A stretch of DNA of 64,000 nt from NCBI GenBank assembly GCA_937976305.1, contig CALJSB010000018.1, forward strand, positions 1 to 64,000. The letters run 5' to 3'. The position numbers and the translations under genes were made by a program. Every line of letters begins with the position of its first letter. The stretch's first letter is position 1. Positions 27,956 to 36,576 of this stretch are shown piece by piece. The notes beneath the pieces were generated by a model that was not told the origin of the DNA, searched no databases, and was given only the letters and a program-made list of their open reading frames with translations. Source of the DNA: an uncultured Acidimicrobiales bacterium (GTDB lineage: Bacteria > Actinomycetota > Acidimicrobiia > Acidimicrobiales > SZUA-35).

Positions 27956-28507
27956 GTGGCCGACCAGGAGACGTTCGTCGATGACGCCGAGCCCTTTATG
28001 GCGTCGCTGTTCTCGACGGCTCGGCGGCTCACTGGCAACCAGGCCGATGCTGAAGACCTTGTGCAAGAAACCTATCTACGGGCATACCGCTCCTATGACA
28101 GCTTCGCCGAGGGCACCAACCTCCGGGCCTGGCTCTTTCGGATTCTGACCAACACCCACATCAATCGCTATCGGGCCAAGCAGCGCCGAGTCGACGAGAC
28201 CGAACTCGACGACCTTGAGGATTTCTACCTCTACCGTCGGCTGCACGATCGCACCAACTTGGGGCAGAGCGCCGAGGACGAACTGTTGAGCACGCTCTCT
28301 GAAGCCGAGGTGGTGGCTGCCGTTGAAGCCCTGCCGGAGGGGTATCGGATGGCTGTTCTCCTCGCCGATGTGGAGGGTTTCGCCTACAAGGAAATTGCGG
28401 AGATTCTCGACATTCCGATCGGCACGGTCATGAGCCGGCTCCACCGCGGAAGAAAAGCGCTGCAGAAAGAGTTATACGAGTTCGCGGCCTCCCGAGGCCT
28501 TGCGTAA
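27956..28507 (+). CDS. RNA polymerase ECF sigma factor, SigR/SigH-like
   Basis: [102 protein letters not shown] start. Confidence 0.95.
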   Translation: MADQETFVDDAEPFMASLFSTARRLTGNQADAEDLVQETYLRAYRSYDSFAEGTNLRAWLFRILTNTHINRYRAKQRRVDETELDDLEDFYLYRRLHDRTNLGQSAEDELLSTLSEAEVVAAVEALPEGYRMAVLLADVEGFAYKEIAEILDIPIGTVMSRLHRGRKALQKELYEFAASRGLA

Positions 28508-28547
28508 CACCGTTCAGAAGCACGCACGCCGAACCCTTTTCGAGTCC

Positions 28548-28823
28548 ATGACCTCCGACGACGCACCGCCGACCTCTGCTGACAAGCCCGATTGCCTTGG
28601 TGCTGTCGAGGATCTCTACGGGTACCTCGATGGTGAGATCGACGAAGAGAAGCGCCGCCTCATCCGTGCTCACCTTGATGAGTGCGGCCCCTGTCTTGAT
28701 GCCTACGGCTTTCACGATGAGGTCAAGCGGATCGTGAGCGAAGGCTGTCGTTCTGAGCTGCCTGTGGGGCTGCGAGACAAGGTTCTCGCAGCGATCAAAG
28801 ACCTCTCAGCGCCCCAGGGCTGA
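28548..28823 (+). CDS. Anti-sigma factor, RsrA-like zinc ZAS family
   Basis: CLGAVEDLYGYLDGEIDEEKRRLIRAHLDECGPC (HxxxCxxC) directly downstream of the sigma factor. Confidence 0.9.
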   Translation: MTSDDAPPTSADKPDCLGAVEDLYGYLDGEIDEEKRRLIRAHLDECGPCLDAYGFHDEVKRIVSEGCRSELPVGLRDKVLAAIKDLSAPQG

Positions 28824-28883
28824 CCACCCCGAGGAAGGGTCGTTTGGCCCGGTTCCGCCGATTGCCCAACAGGCCGTACACTC

Positions 28884-29018
28884 ATGGGAATGTTGGCAGT
28901 CATCTGGCACTTCTGGATCGGCTTCTTCTTGGCAATCGGCGCCTTCGGGCTCACGGTCGCCTTGATCGTCGGATACCTTGTCAAAGTCAAGCATCCTGAG
29001 TATCCGAGAAAGCCCTAA
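28884..29018 (+). CDS. Small single-TM protein (44 aa), below the ORF-track cutoff
   Basis: MGMLAVIWHFWIGFFLAIGAFGLTVALIVGYLVKVKHPEYPRKP; hydrophobic helix and basic tail, stop 3 nt before the next gene. Confidence 0.65.
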   Translation: MGMLAVIWHFWIGFFLAIGAFGLTVALIVGYLVKVKHPEYPRKP

Positions 29019-29020
29019 CG

Positions 29021-30115
29021 GTGGGCATGTCGGTCGATTGGGACCTGGCTCGTCGAATCGCCGGCAAGGTTGGCGGTACTGAGCCGTTCTCGCGGTCCTA
29101 TCTCGAAGAGTCGCTCGAGCCCGATCTGCTCGAGTTGACGGCCATTGCCGAGAAGCTGGTCGAGGCCGAAACCGGTCTGCCGTCGCTCAACGGCGAAGCA
29201 AAGGCGAAGGTCACCGACCGCGCCGGTTGGGTCGATGCCAACATCGCAAGCTTCGACCGGCTCATGCGCCCGCTCATGAGCAAGTTCGACGACGACTCCG
29301 AGCCGGGTCGTATCGGGCAACTCTTGAGCCCGATCAGCGATGCCGTTGGCCCGAAGTTTGCCGCCGCCGAAGTCGGCGCGTTGCTCGGCTGGATGTCCGG
29401 CCGTGTCATCGGCCAGTACGACTTGTTGATCATCGAAGACGAGCGCCCCGAAGATCAAGATTGGGTCTACTACGTCGGTCCGAACGTTCTGGCGCTCGAG
29501 AAGAAGTACGGCTTCCCGCCTCGAGAGTTCCGACTGTGGATTGCGCTGCACGAATGCACGCACCGGGCCCAGTTCACCGGTGTTCCGTGGCTGCGCCCCT
29601 ACTTCCTCTCGCTCGTCGATGAGCTCCTCAATGCCATCGATCCCGATCCGAAGCAGCTCCTCGACACGGTCAAGCAGCTCGCAGAAGACAAGCGTGCCGG
29701 TCGTCCGACACGGCTCGACGACGGTGGCATCTCGGCTCTGATGGCGAGCCCAGAACAGAAGATCACGCTCGACAAGATGACCGGCCTGATGAGCCTGCTC
29801 GAAGGCCATGGCGACATCGTGATGGATCGAGCCGGTCTCGAACACATCCCGAGCCAGCCTCGGTTTGCCCGAGTCATGAGTCAGCGTCGATCGAGTGCGA
29901 GTGGTCCGGCCAAGATCATCCAGAAGGTGCTGGGGTTCGAAGCGAAGCTGGCCCAATACGAAGAGGGCGAGAAATTCGTCCATGCGGTCGAAGCCGCCGG
30001 TGGCCGAGAGCTCTTCGATCGGGTGTGGGAGAAGGCTGAACATCTCCCAACCATCGATGAGATCCGCTCACCTGACTTGTGGGTCACCCGCATGGGAGCC
30101 GATGCCGCAGCCTGA
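29021..30115 (+). CDS. Zinc-dependent metalloprotease-like protein (DUF2342 family)
   Basis: VDWDLARRIAGKV start; HECTH (HExxH) in LWIALHECTHRAQFTGVPWLRPYF; internal EGHGDIVMD. Confidence 0.88.
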   Translation: MGMSVDWDLARRIAGKVGGTEPFSRSYLEESLEPDLLELTAIAEKLVEAETGLPSLNGEAKAKVTDRAGWVDANIASFDRLMRPLMSKFDDDSEPGRIGQLLSPISDAVGPKFAAAEVGALLGWMSGRVIGQYDLLIIEDERPEDQDWVYYVGPNVLALEKKYGFPPREFRLWIALHECTHRAQFTGVPWLRPYFLSLVDELLNAIDPDPKQLLDTVKQLAEDKRAGRPTRLDDGGISALMASPEQKITLDKMTGLMSLLEGHGDIVMDRAGLEHIPSQPRFARVMSQRRSSASGPAKIIQKVLGFEAKLAQYEEGEKFVHAVEAAGGRELFDRVWEKAEHLPTIDEIRSPDLWVTRMGADAAA

Positions 30116-30152
30116 TGGCGGCGGTGGTCGCCAAAGGAATGTGCAGCGGCCG

Positions 30153-31061
30153 ATGAATGAGTGCACTCCCGCCCAGCGGGCCGTCCTCGACGATCTCCTG
30201 CCACGTTGTGGCTTCGCCCCTGGGGGCACAGCAGCGGTGTGCGGTGTGTCGGGAGGTGCGGACTCACTCGCCTTACTTGTTCTCGCCACCGCCGCAAGGC
30301 TCGACGTCACGGCTGTCCATGTCGACCATGGCCTCCGCGCTGGATCGACCGAAGAGGCCAATCTCGTTGCCTCTGTCGCCACACGTTTCGGTGCTGCATT
30401 TCGTGCCGAGCGCATTGACATCGCTCCCGGAAGCGATCTCGAAGCCCGAGCTCGATCCGCTCGCCGCGGCGTGCTCGGTGCAGGCGCCCTGACGGGTCAC
30501 ACCGCTGATGATCAGGCAGAGACCGTGCTCATCAATCTCATGCGGGGTGCTGGTGTCGACGGCCTTGCTGCGATGGTTCGGTCGCCGTCGAAACCGCTAC
30601 TGGGCCTACGCCGTGCCGACACCGAGGCCCTGTGCATCGCGTTCGATCTCACGCCATTCAATGATCCCTCGAATGCTGACCCCCGCTTCGTCCGCAATCG
30701 GGTGAGGCACGAGCTGTTGCCGCTTGTGGCTGACATCAGCGAAAGAGATCCTGTTCCGCTCTTGGTCCGCACGGCCGATCGAGCTCGAGCGGCGGCCGGC
30801 ACGATCGATGAGCTGGCTTCCACGATCGACCCCACCAACTGCCAGCAGCTGCGTTCCATCAAACGAGAAATCGCTGCCGCCGCCCTCCGTTCGTGGTTGC
30901 GCGACCACGCCGGACATCCGCCGAGTTTCGCTGAACTGGAGCGGGTTTTCGACGTTGTCGGGTTGCGGTCGACGGCGACAGAACTCTCCGGTGGTCGTCG
31001 GGTGAGAAGATCGGGCGGCGTACTGGAGATTCTTGGCCCAGCACCTCCGTTTGATGGTTAG
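30153..31061 (+). CDS. tilS: tRNA(Ile)-lysidine synthetase
   Basis: AVCGVSGGADSLALLVLATAARLDVTAVHVDHGLR, GALTGHTADDQAETVLINLMRGAG, DPSNADPRFVRNRVRHELLP. Confidence 0.93.
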   Translation: MNECTPAQRAVLDDLLPRCGFAPGGTAAVCGVSGGADSLALLVLATAARLDVTAVHVDHGLRAGSTEEANLVASVATRFGAAFRAERIDIAPGSDLEARARSARRGVLGAGALTGHTADDQAETVLINLMRGAGVDGLAAMVRSPSKPLLGLRRADTEALCIAFDLTPFNDPSNADPRFVRNRVRHELLPLVADISERDPVPLLVRTADRARAAAGTIDELASTIDPTNCQQLRSIKREIAAAALRSWLRDHAGHPPSFAELERVFDVVGLRSTATELSGGRRVRRSGGVLEILGPAPPFDG

Positions 31062-31126
31062 ATTGGCAACACGCTTGCGGCTGGTGCCATGTTCGGTCTC
31101 AAGCCCCGACGAACGAGGAATTTCGA

Positions 31127-31648
31127 ATGGCGAAAGGCAAGTGGGCTCAGGGGATCAAACCCCGGCACTTCCAGTGGATGATCAACGACAAGCTGGCGAT
31201 TTGTGAACGTCCCGGCGGCTACGGCGTCAACCACCGGAAGGTTCGCCGTCAAGAAGAGATCATCTGGATTCGCGAGAACAACTTCCTCACCGTCATCTCG
31301 CTGATTCCGTCTGATCACAACCTGCACAGCTACGACGAACTCGGCGTGCCATGGCGCCATTGGCCGTTCCCGCCATCGGTTGATCCCGAGGCTGCCCTCG
31401 GACAGATCTATCCCGAGCTCTCGGCCTTGCTCGAACAAGACGGCAAGATTCTCATGCACGCCGAAGAAGTTGGCGATCGACTCGCTGGTCTGCTCGCGGG
31501 CTACTTGCGGTGGAGCGGCATGGTGCCGATCACGTTCGAGGCAATCACGGTTGTCGAGCGGATTCTCGAGCGTCAAATGGGCCCCGAAGGCCGCAACTTG
31601 GTCACGGTGGCCGAGCAACTTCTCAACCAGGATCCGGCTGAAGCCTGA
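31127..31648 (+). CDS. Dual-specificity phosphatase-like protein with degenerate active site
   Basis: ILMHAEEVGDRLAGLLAGYLRWSG aligns with HCxxGxxRxxG-type P-loop with Cys replaced by Ala. Confidence 0.6.
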   Translation: MAKGKWAQGIKPRHFQWMINDKLAICERPGGYGVNHRKVRRQEEIIWIRENNFLTVISLIPSDHNLHSYDELGVPWRHWPFPPSVDPEAALGQIYPELSALLEQDGKILMHAEEVGDRLAGLLAGYLRWSGMVPITFEAITVVERILERQMGPEGRNLVTVAEQLLNQDPAEA

Positions 31649-31671
31649 CCAGCCCTGCAAGGCTCAACACG

Positions 31672-32547
31672 ATGCGTCACGATCTCCATCCGCCGGTCGC
31701 CGATGTCCGCTTTCTCGTCGAGCGAGCGCTGGCTGAAGACCTCACGCCGTTCGGTGATCTCACGTCGTCGCTGCTTGATCCGACGCTGCAAGCGACAGCA
31801 GAGTTCAATGCTCGTGAGGCAGGCATTCTTGCCGGCACCATCTGCGCCGACGAGACGTTTCAAGCCGTCGATTCCAATCTGTCGATCGAGTGGAACAAGG
31901 CCGACGGTGAGCGACTCATGCCTGGCGATGTCATCGGTGTTGCGAGCGGTCCGTTCGCCACGATGCTCACCGCTGAGCGAACGGCGCTCAACTTCCTCAG
32001 TCACCTGTCTGGCATCGCAACGAATGCGGGCCGCTGGGTCGACGTCGCAGCGGGACGACTCACTGTGTGGGACACCCGCAAGACCACGCCCGGTTATCGC
32101 TCGTTGCAAAAAGCAGCAGTTCGCGCAGGAGGTGCGGCCAATCACCGGGGGAATCTCAGCGATTGGCTGATGCTGAAAGACAACCACCTCGTCGGTCTCT
32201 CGATCACCGAGGCGGTTGAGCGGGCACGGGCGCTGTGGCCGGGCCGGACGATCCACGTTGAGGCTGATCGGGCTGATCAGATGATGGAAGCCCTCAACGC
32301 CGGTGCTGACATCATCCTGCTCGACAACTTCGATCCTCCCGAGCTGATCGAGCTCGTTGCAGCGGCCGATGCCTGGGCCAAAACCAATGGCACCAAGCGA
32401 GCGCTTCTGGAAGCCTCGGGTGGTATCACGCTCGACAAGCTCGACGGGTATGCCGCCACCGGCGTCGATCTCGTCTCGTCAGGTTCTCTGACCAACTCCG
32501 CTCCTGTACTCGACATCGGCCTCGATGTTGTCCCCAACCAGACCTGA
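31672..32547 (+). CDS. nadC: Nicotinate-nucleotide pyrophosphorylase (carboxylating)
   Basis: LAEDLTPFGDLTSSLL, ERTALNFLSHLSGIAT, WDTRKTTPGYRSLQKAAVRAGGAANHRGNLSDWLMLKDNH, LEASGGITL. Confidence 0.96.
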   Translation: MRHDLHPPVADVRFLVERALAEDLTPFGDLTSSLLDPTLQATAEFNAREAGILAGTICADETFQAVDSNLSIEWNKADGERLMPGDVIGVASGPFATMLTAERTALNFLSHLSGIATNAGRWVDVAAGRLTVWDTRKTTPGYRSLQKAAVRAGGAANHRGNLSDWLMLKDNHLVGLSITEAVERARALWPGRTIHVEADRADQMMEALNAGADIILLDNFDPPELIELVAAADAWAKTNGTKRALLEASGGITLDKLDGYAATGVDLVSSGSLTNSAPVLDIGLDVVPNQT

Positions 32548-32553
32548 GACTCG

Positions 32554-33954
32554 ATGTCCATCCCGTACCGTTTTGAACCAACGACGACCTCAGACGCTCT
32601 CCGCGCCGAGTTCGGCGAGATCGAGGATGGGGCCGAAACCGGCAAGCAGGCCACGATCTCGGGTCGGCTCATGCTGCGCCGAGTGCAGGGCAAGCTGGCC
32701 TTTGGCACCCTGCAGGACGCCGGCGGGCGAATTCAGTTGTTCGCCCCCGGGAAGGTCACGCCTGACTTCGCGGAGTTCTGCGATCTCAACCTCGGCGACT
32801 GGATTGGGGTCACCGGCGAGATCATGAAGACCCGCAAGGGCGAGTTGTCGATCAAGGTTGAACAGTGGACCATCTTGGCTGAGGCCAAGCGGCCGTTCCC
32901 CGACAAGTTTCACGGGATCAGCGACCAAGACATGCGCTACCGCCAGCGCTACGTCGACCTCTGGGTCACGCCGGAGTCACGGGCGACCTTCGAGATGCGT
33001 TCGAAGGTGATGTCGCTGACGCGGCGCTGGCTCGAGGAGCGCAACTTCATGGAGGTCGAAACACCCGTCTTCCACCCGATTCCTGGCGGCGCGCTGGCCA
33101 AGCCCTTCACGACCCATCACAACGCGCTCGACCTCGAGCTCTACTTGCGAATCGCCCCAGAGCTCTATCTGAAGCGCCTTGTTGCCGGCGGCTTTGAGCG
33201 GGTCTTCGAGATCGCACGTGTGTTCCGCAACGAAGGCATCTCGACTCGGCACAATCCCGAGTTCACCATGCTCGAGCTCTATCAGGCCTACGCCGACTAC
33301 ACCGACATCATGAAGCTCACCGAGGAGCTCATCGAGCATCTCGCCCTCGAGATTCACGGCACGACGCAACTGACCTACGACGGCAAGCCGCTCGATCTCT
33401 CAGCGCCGTGGCGTCGAGCCTCGATGCTTGAGCTCATCGAAGAACGAACGACCCTCAAACTGCGTCTCGACGACGACATCGAGTCGCTTCGGGCCACGGC
33501 AAGCGAGTTCAACATTCCCCTCAAGGATTCCTACGGCCCCGGCAAGATCATTCTCGAGATCTACGAAAAAGCGGTCGAGGGTGAGATGTGGGATCCGGTC
33601 TTCGTTACCGACTACCCCAAAGAGGTATCACCCCTGTCTCGTGATCATCGCGAGCTTGCTGGGTTCACCGAACGGTTCGAGGGCATCGTTTGTGGTCGTG
33701 AGCTCTGCAACGCATTCAGCGAGCTCATCGACCCCGAGGAACAGCGAGCTCGCTTCGAAGATCAAGCGGCCCAGAAGGCCGACGGCGACGACGAAGCCAT
33801 GGTGGTCGACGAGGACTACTTGCGAGCAATGGAGTATGGATTGCCGCCCACCGGAGGGCTCGGTATCGGCATGGACCGACTCGTGATGCTCCTCGCGAAT
33901 GTGCAGACGATCCGCGACGTCGTCTTGTTCCCAACGCTTCGACCCGAAGCGTGA
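32554..33954 (+). CDS. lysS: Lysyl-tRNA synthetase (class II)
   Basis: [97 protein letters not shown]. Confidence 0.96.
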   Translation: MSIPYRFEPTTTSDALRAEFGEIEDGAETGKQATISGRLMLRRVQGKLAFGTLQDAGGRIQLFAPGKVTPDFAEFCDLNLGDWIGVTGEIMKTRKGELSIKVEQWTILAEAKRPFPDKFHGISDQDMRYRQRYVDLWVTPESRATFEMRSKVMSLTRRWLEERNFMEVETPVFHPIPGGALAKPFTTHHNALDLELYLRIAPELYLKRLVAGGFERVFEIARVFRNEGISTRHNPEFTMLELYQAYADYTDIMKLTEELIEHLALEIHGTTQLTYDGKPLDLSAPWRRASMLELIEERTTLKLRLDDDIESLRATASEFNIPLKDSYGPGKIILEIYEKAVEGEMWDPVFVTDYPKEVSPLSRDHRELAGFTERFEGIVCGRELCNAFSELIDPEEQRARFEDQAAQKADGDDEAMVVDEDYLRAMEYGLPPTGGLGIGMDRLVMLLANVQTIRDVVLFPTLRPEA

Positions 33955-34002
33955 CGCTCGCAAAGCTGGATCTAGCGGCCTTCGACCGCACGTCCTGACG
34001 TT

Positions 34003-36360
34003 CTACTTGGCGCCTGTGCCAGCGAGCTGAGCAACCGCCCCGGTCAGATCTTGAGCCGGTGACTCATTGAACGACAGGCGTCGTGAGCCAGAGGCGTCGG
34101 TGACGTGAGCTGATCCGTCGGCTTGACGTACGACCCGGGAAGACACCAACTCGCCCAGGTCTTCCGGAACCGGCAGATCATGTCGGGTCGAACCAATCAC
34201 GAGAAGATGCACGCCGTCGGCACCTGCGAGTGCGTTTCGGAGGGTCTGTGCCTGCGCAGCCCGGCCCGAGTTCTCGAGGTAGTGCAGCGTCGCAACGAGG
34301 TTCGAGACGGTGAGCACAAGCAGCCGGCTGGAGGAACGATCCGAGCGATGGCGGTCCACGAGTGACAGGACCTCGTCAATCCCAGCATCGTCATCGACAC
34401 CGGCATACCCCACGCAGTGATCCATCTGCTGAAGGCGAATCAACGGCCGAGATCCGGAGTCGAGCACAGCGAAGGAGTAGCGATCGGTTGACAGCCCCTT
34501 TGCCAAGTCGAGCGTGACGGTTGCGATCAGCACGTTGGCTTGCGCGAGGGAGTCTGCTGAGAACAGGGTTGTCGAGGTTGCCTCGCGGTTGGTGTTGTCT
34601 GGACGCAATGGCCGCGTTGGAGGGGCTGGTGGCGGCTCGGGCGGTGTCGACCGCGCTGGTTGTCCTGCGGCCGGTTGTGGTGCAGCCGGTGGGTCCGGAG
34701 GTACGAGCCGAGCAGCTGGCTGGGCACCGAGGGGTGGCGCAGGTGGAGTTGCTCCACGATCTTGTGCTTGCGCTGTGCCCTGTGCCGCCGCTGTGCCCTG
34801 TGCCGCCGCTGTGCCCTGTGCTTGCGCTGTGCCCTGTGCTTGCGCTGTGCCCTGTGCTTGCGCTGTGCCCTGTGCCGCCGTTGTGTTTCGTGCTGCTGTG
34901 CGTTGGGCCTCGGCCTTTGCCCGTCGTTCGCTCTCAGCGGCTCTGCGGGCCGCTGCCTCGTTGGCTCGAAGAGCTCTCGTCGCCTCAGCCTGTCGAGCTG
35001 CGTGTTCCCTTGCTTCGCGAGCCAGCCGCTGACGTTGCTGTTCGGCGGGTGCCGCAGAAACTGACGCCGCCGCCAACTTGGTCGTGATGCCGTACGGCAC
35101 GAGTTCATCAGCGACCGTGTTGCCTGTCGCATCGTGCACCTTGGCCAGACCCGACGAATTGATCGAGAGCACGCAACCGACTCCTGGAGGAACTGGGTGA
35201 GCGTTCTCCGTGATGAAGATGCCCTGCCTCGGGGTTATGCCATCGGCTCGGTCGCTCACGATGTAGGAGGCAGATGATGCGTCTGGGTTGACCAGGCCTT
35301 GGCTCCACGACCAGTCCGATGGATGGTCGGTATCGATCGCAACGTTCTGCCCGCCGACTCGCTCGGCTGCGACGAGGGTGAGATAGCGAGCAGCGGCGAG
35401 CGCTGCGGGGCGCGGGCCGGCGATGGCGATTGGCTTTGCCAGCTCGACGTCCAACGGGACCGCTGCGAGCGTCGAGTGTCCCTCGATGATGCCCTGCGGA
35501 TCCCACCCAGCGGCGTGCATGCTGCCAACAGGCGGTTGCCACGGTTGAGTACCTGCGGCAACTGCAGCGACTGACGAAGTGGAGCCTAAACCGATCCCAG
35601 CGAACGATGGCAACACGTCGGCTGGACCAGCCGACATCGAACGGACCTCTCGAGCCGTCTCAATACGTCGCTCCATCAACGCGCTGGCGAGCTGGCCCTT
35701 GGCCTGCACAACTTGTTGATCATTCTCTGCCCTGGCTCGAGCTGCCGATCGTCGACGAAGCAGGAACACAATCAGTGCCAACACTACGCCCGCGCCGGTG
35801 AGCGCAAGCCAAAGAAGCTCTTCCAAAACGAACGACAGTGCAACGCCAACAATGATGGCGATGACGGCGAGCCACAACAACGGCCAGTAGCGGAGCCCTG
35901 CTGCGGGTCGAACCTTGGGAATGATGATCGGGCTTGTCGGAGCAACGATTCGCCTGTTGGTCGACGCAAGCTCCGCATCGGCTCGTTCAAGAACGAACAA
36001 GTCAGGCCCCGCTTGAATCGTGTGACCCGCTTTCAACGGAACCGGTTGTGAGACGGTTCGACCCTCGATCGACACCGCATCCCGTCCAGGCGAGAGGAGG
36101 ACGTCCTCTCGCGAGCGAACCTCGAGTTCGAAGCTCACAACCGCTGGATCCCCAACGTCAAGACCAGCGTCCTCGGTCTTGCTTGGTCCGAATTGATAGA
36201 CGCCTCGGCGTAGGGGCATCGTCTGCCCCGACGTCAATCCGCCCACGTGTTTCAGGATGAGGATTGCATCCTCCGCCCCAGTCACCGCCATATTTGAAAC
36301 GCCTCCCGCGTTCGAAACACTACCGAACGGAGAGCCGCTACTCCACACATAGAGTGGCAA
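34003..36360 (-). CDS. FHA-like domain, TM region and EssC/FtsK-like domains lacking canonical Walker motifs
   Basis: GLTSGQTMPLRRGVYQFGPSKTEDAGLDVGDPAVVSFELEV (FHA-like); two TM helices; IAIAGPRPAALAAARYLTLVAAERV at the P-loop position; LLVLTVSNLVATLHYLEN at the Walker B position; alternative start near 36291. Confidence 0.65.
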   Translation of the reverse strand: MPLYVWSSGSPFGSVSNAGGVSNMAVTGAEDAILILKHVGGLTSGQTMPLRRGVYQFGPSKTEDAGLDVGDPAVVSFELEVRSREDVLLSPGRDAVSIEGRTVSQPVPLKAGHTIQAGPDLFVLERADAELASTNRRIVAPTSPIIIPKVRPAAGLRYWPLLWLAVIAIIVGVALSFVLEELLWLALTGAGVVLALIVFLLRRRSAARARAENDQQVVQAKGQLASALMERRIETAREVRSMSAGPADVLPSFAGIGLGSTSSVAAVAAGTQPWQPPVGSMHAAGWDPQGIIEGHSTLAAVPLDVELAKPIAIAGPRPAALAAARYLTLVAAERVGGQNVAIDTDHPSDWSWSQGLVNPDASSASYIVSDRADGITPRQGIFITENAHPVPPGVGCVLSINSSGLAKVHDATGNTVADELVPYGITTKLAAASVSAAPAEQQRQRLAREAREHAARQAEATRALRANEAAARRAAESERRAKAEAQRTAARNTTAAQGTAQAQGTAQAQGTAQAQGTAAAQGTAAAQGTAQAQDRGATPPAPPLGAQPAARLVPPDPPAAPQPAAGQPARSTPPEPPPAPPTRPLRPDNTNREATSTTLFSADSLAQANVLIATVTLDLAKGLSTDRYSFAVLDSGSRPLIRLQQMDHCVGYAGVDDDAGIDEVLSLVDRHRSDRSSSRLLVLTVSNLVATLHYLENSGRAAQAQTLRNALAGADGVHLLVIGSTRHDLPVPEDLGELVSSRVVRQADGSAHVTDASGSRRLSFNESPAQDLTGAVAQLAGTGAK
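34772..34879. repeat. 18-bp coding tandem repeat (six units, AQGTAQ/AQGTAA)
   Basis: GCTGTGCCCTGTGCTTGC / GCTGTGCCCTGTGCCGCC units in register. Confidence 0.92.
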
Positions 36361-36576
36361 CCTGCCATTTTCCGTGAGACTTTGCTCAGTTCGTTCGGCG
36401 CAAACAACCCCAAATTGGTGTTATTTACGCTTTGCCGTCTGAGTGGTCCCGCCGATTGGCAGGTCCAGACTCCCAAGAAATGCCGCCCTTGGAAGACCGA
36501 AGGATACACAGTGCCGCGCCGATCGCTGCTGGCTGCAGGCAATTGAGGGTGGCCATCGGGGGCTGTTCCGTGTGGC

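Noticed and set aside
27956-28823. Sigma/anti-sigma pair as a novel system
   Set aside because: Matches the well-known SigR-RsrA redox-responsive arrangement.
34521-35087. Plus-strand ORFs with CALCLR-type repeats
   Set aside because: Antisense reading of the 18-bp tandem repeat within the FHA-like gene; the sense frame is a longer, protein-like ORF.
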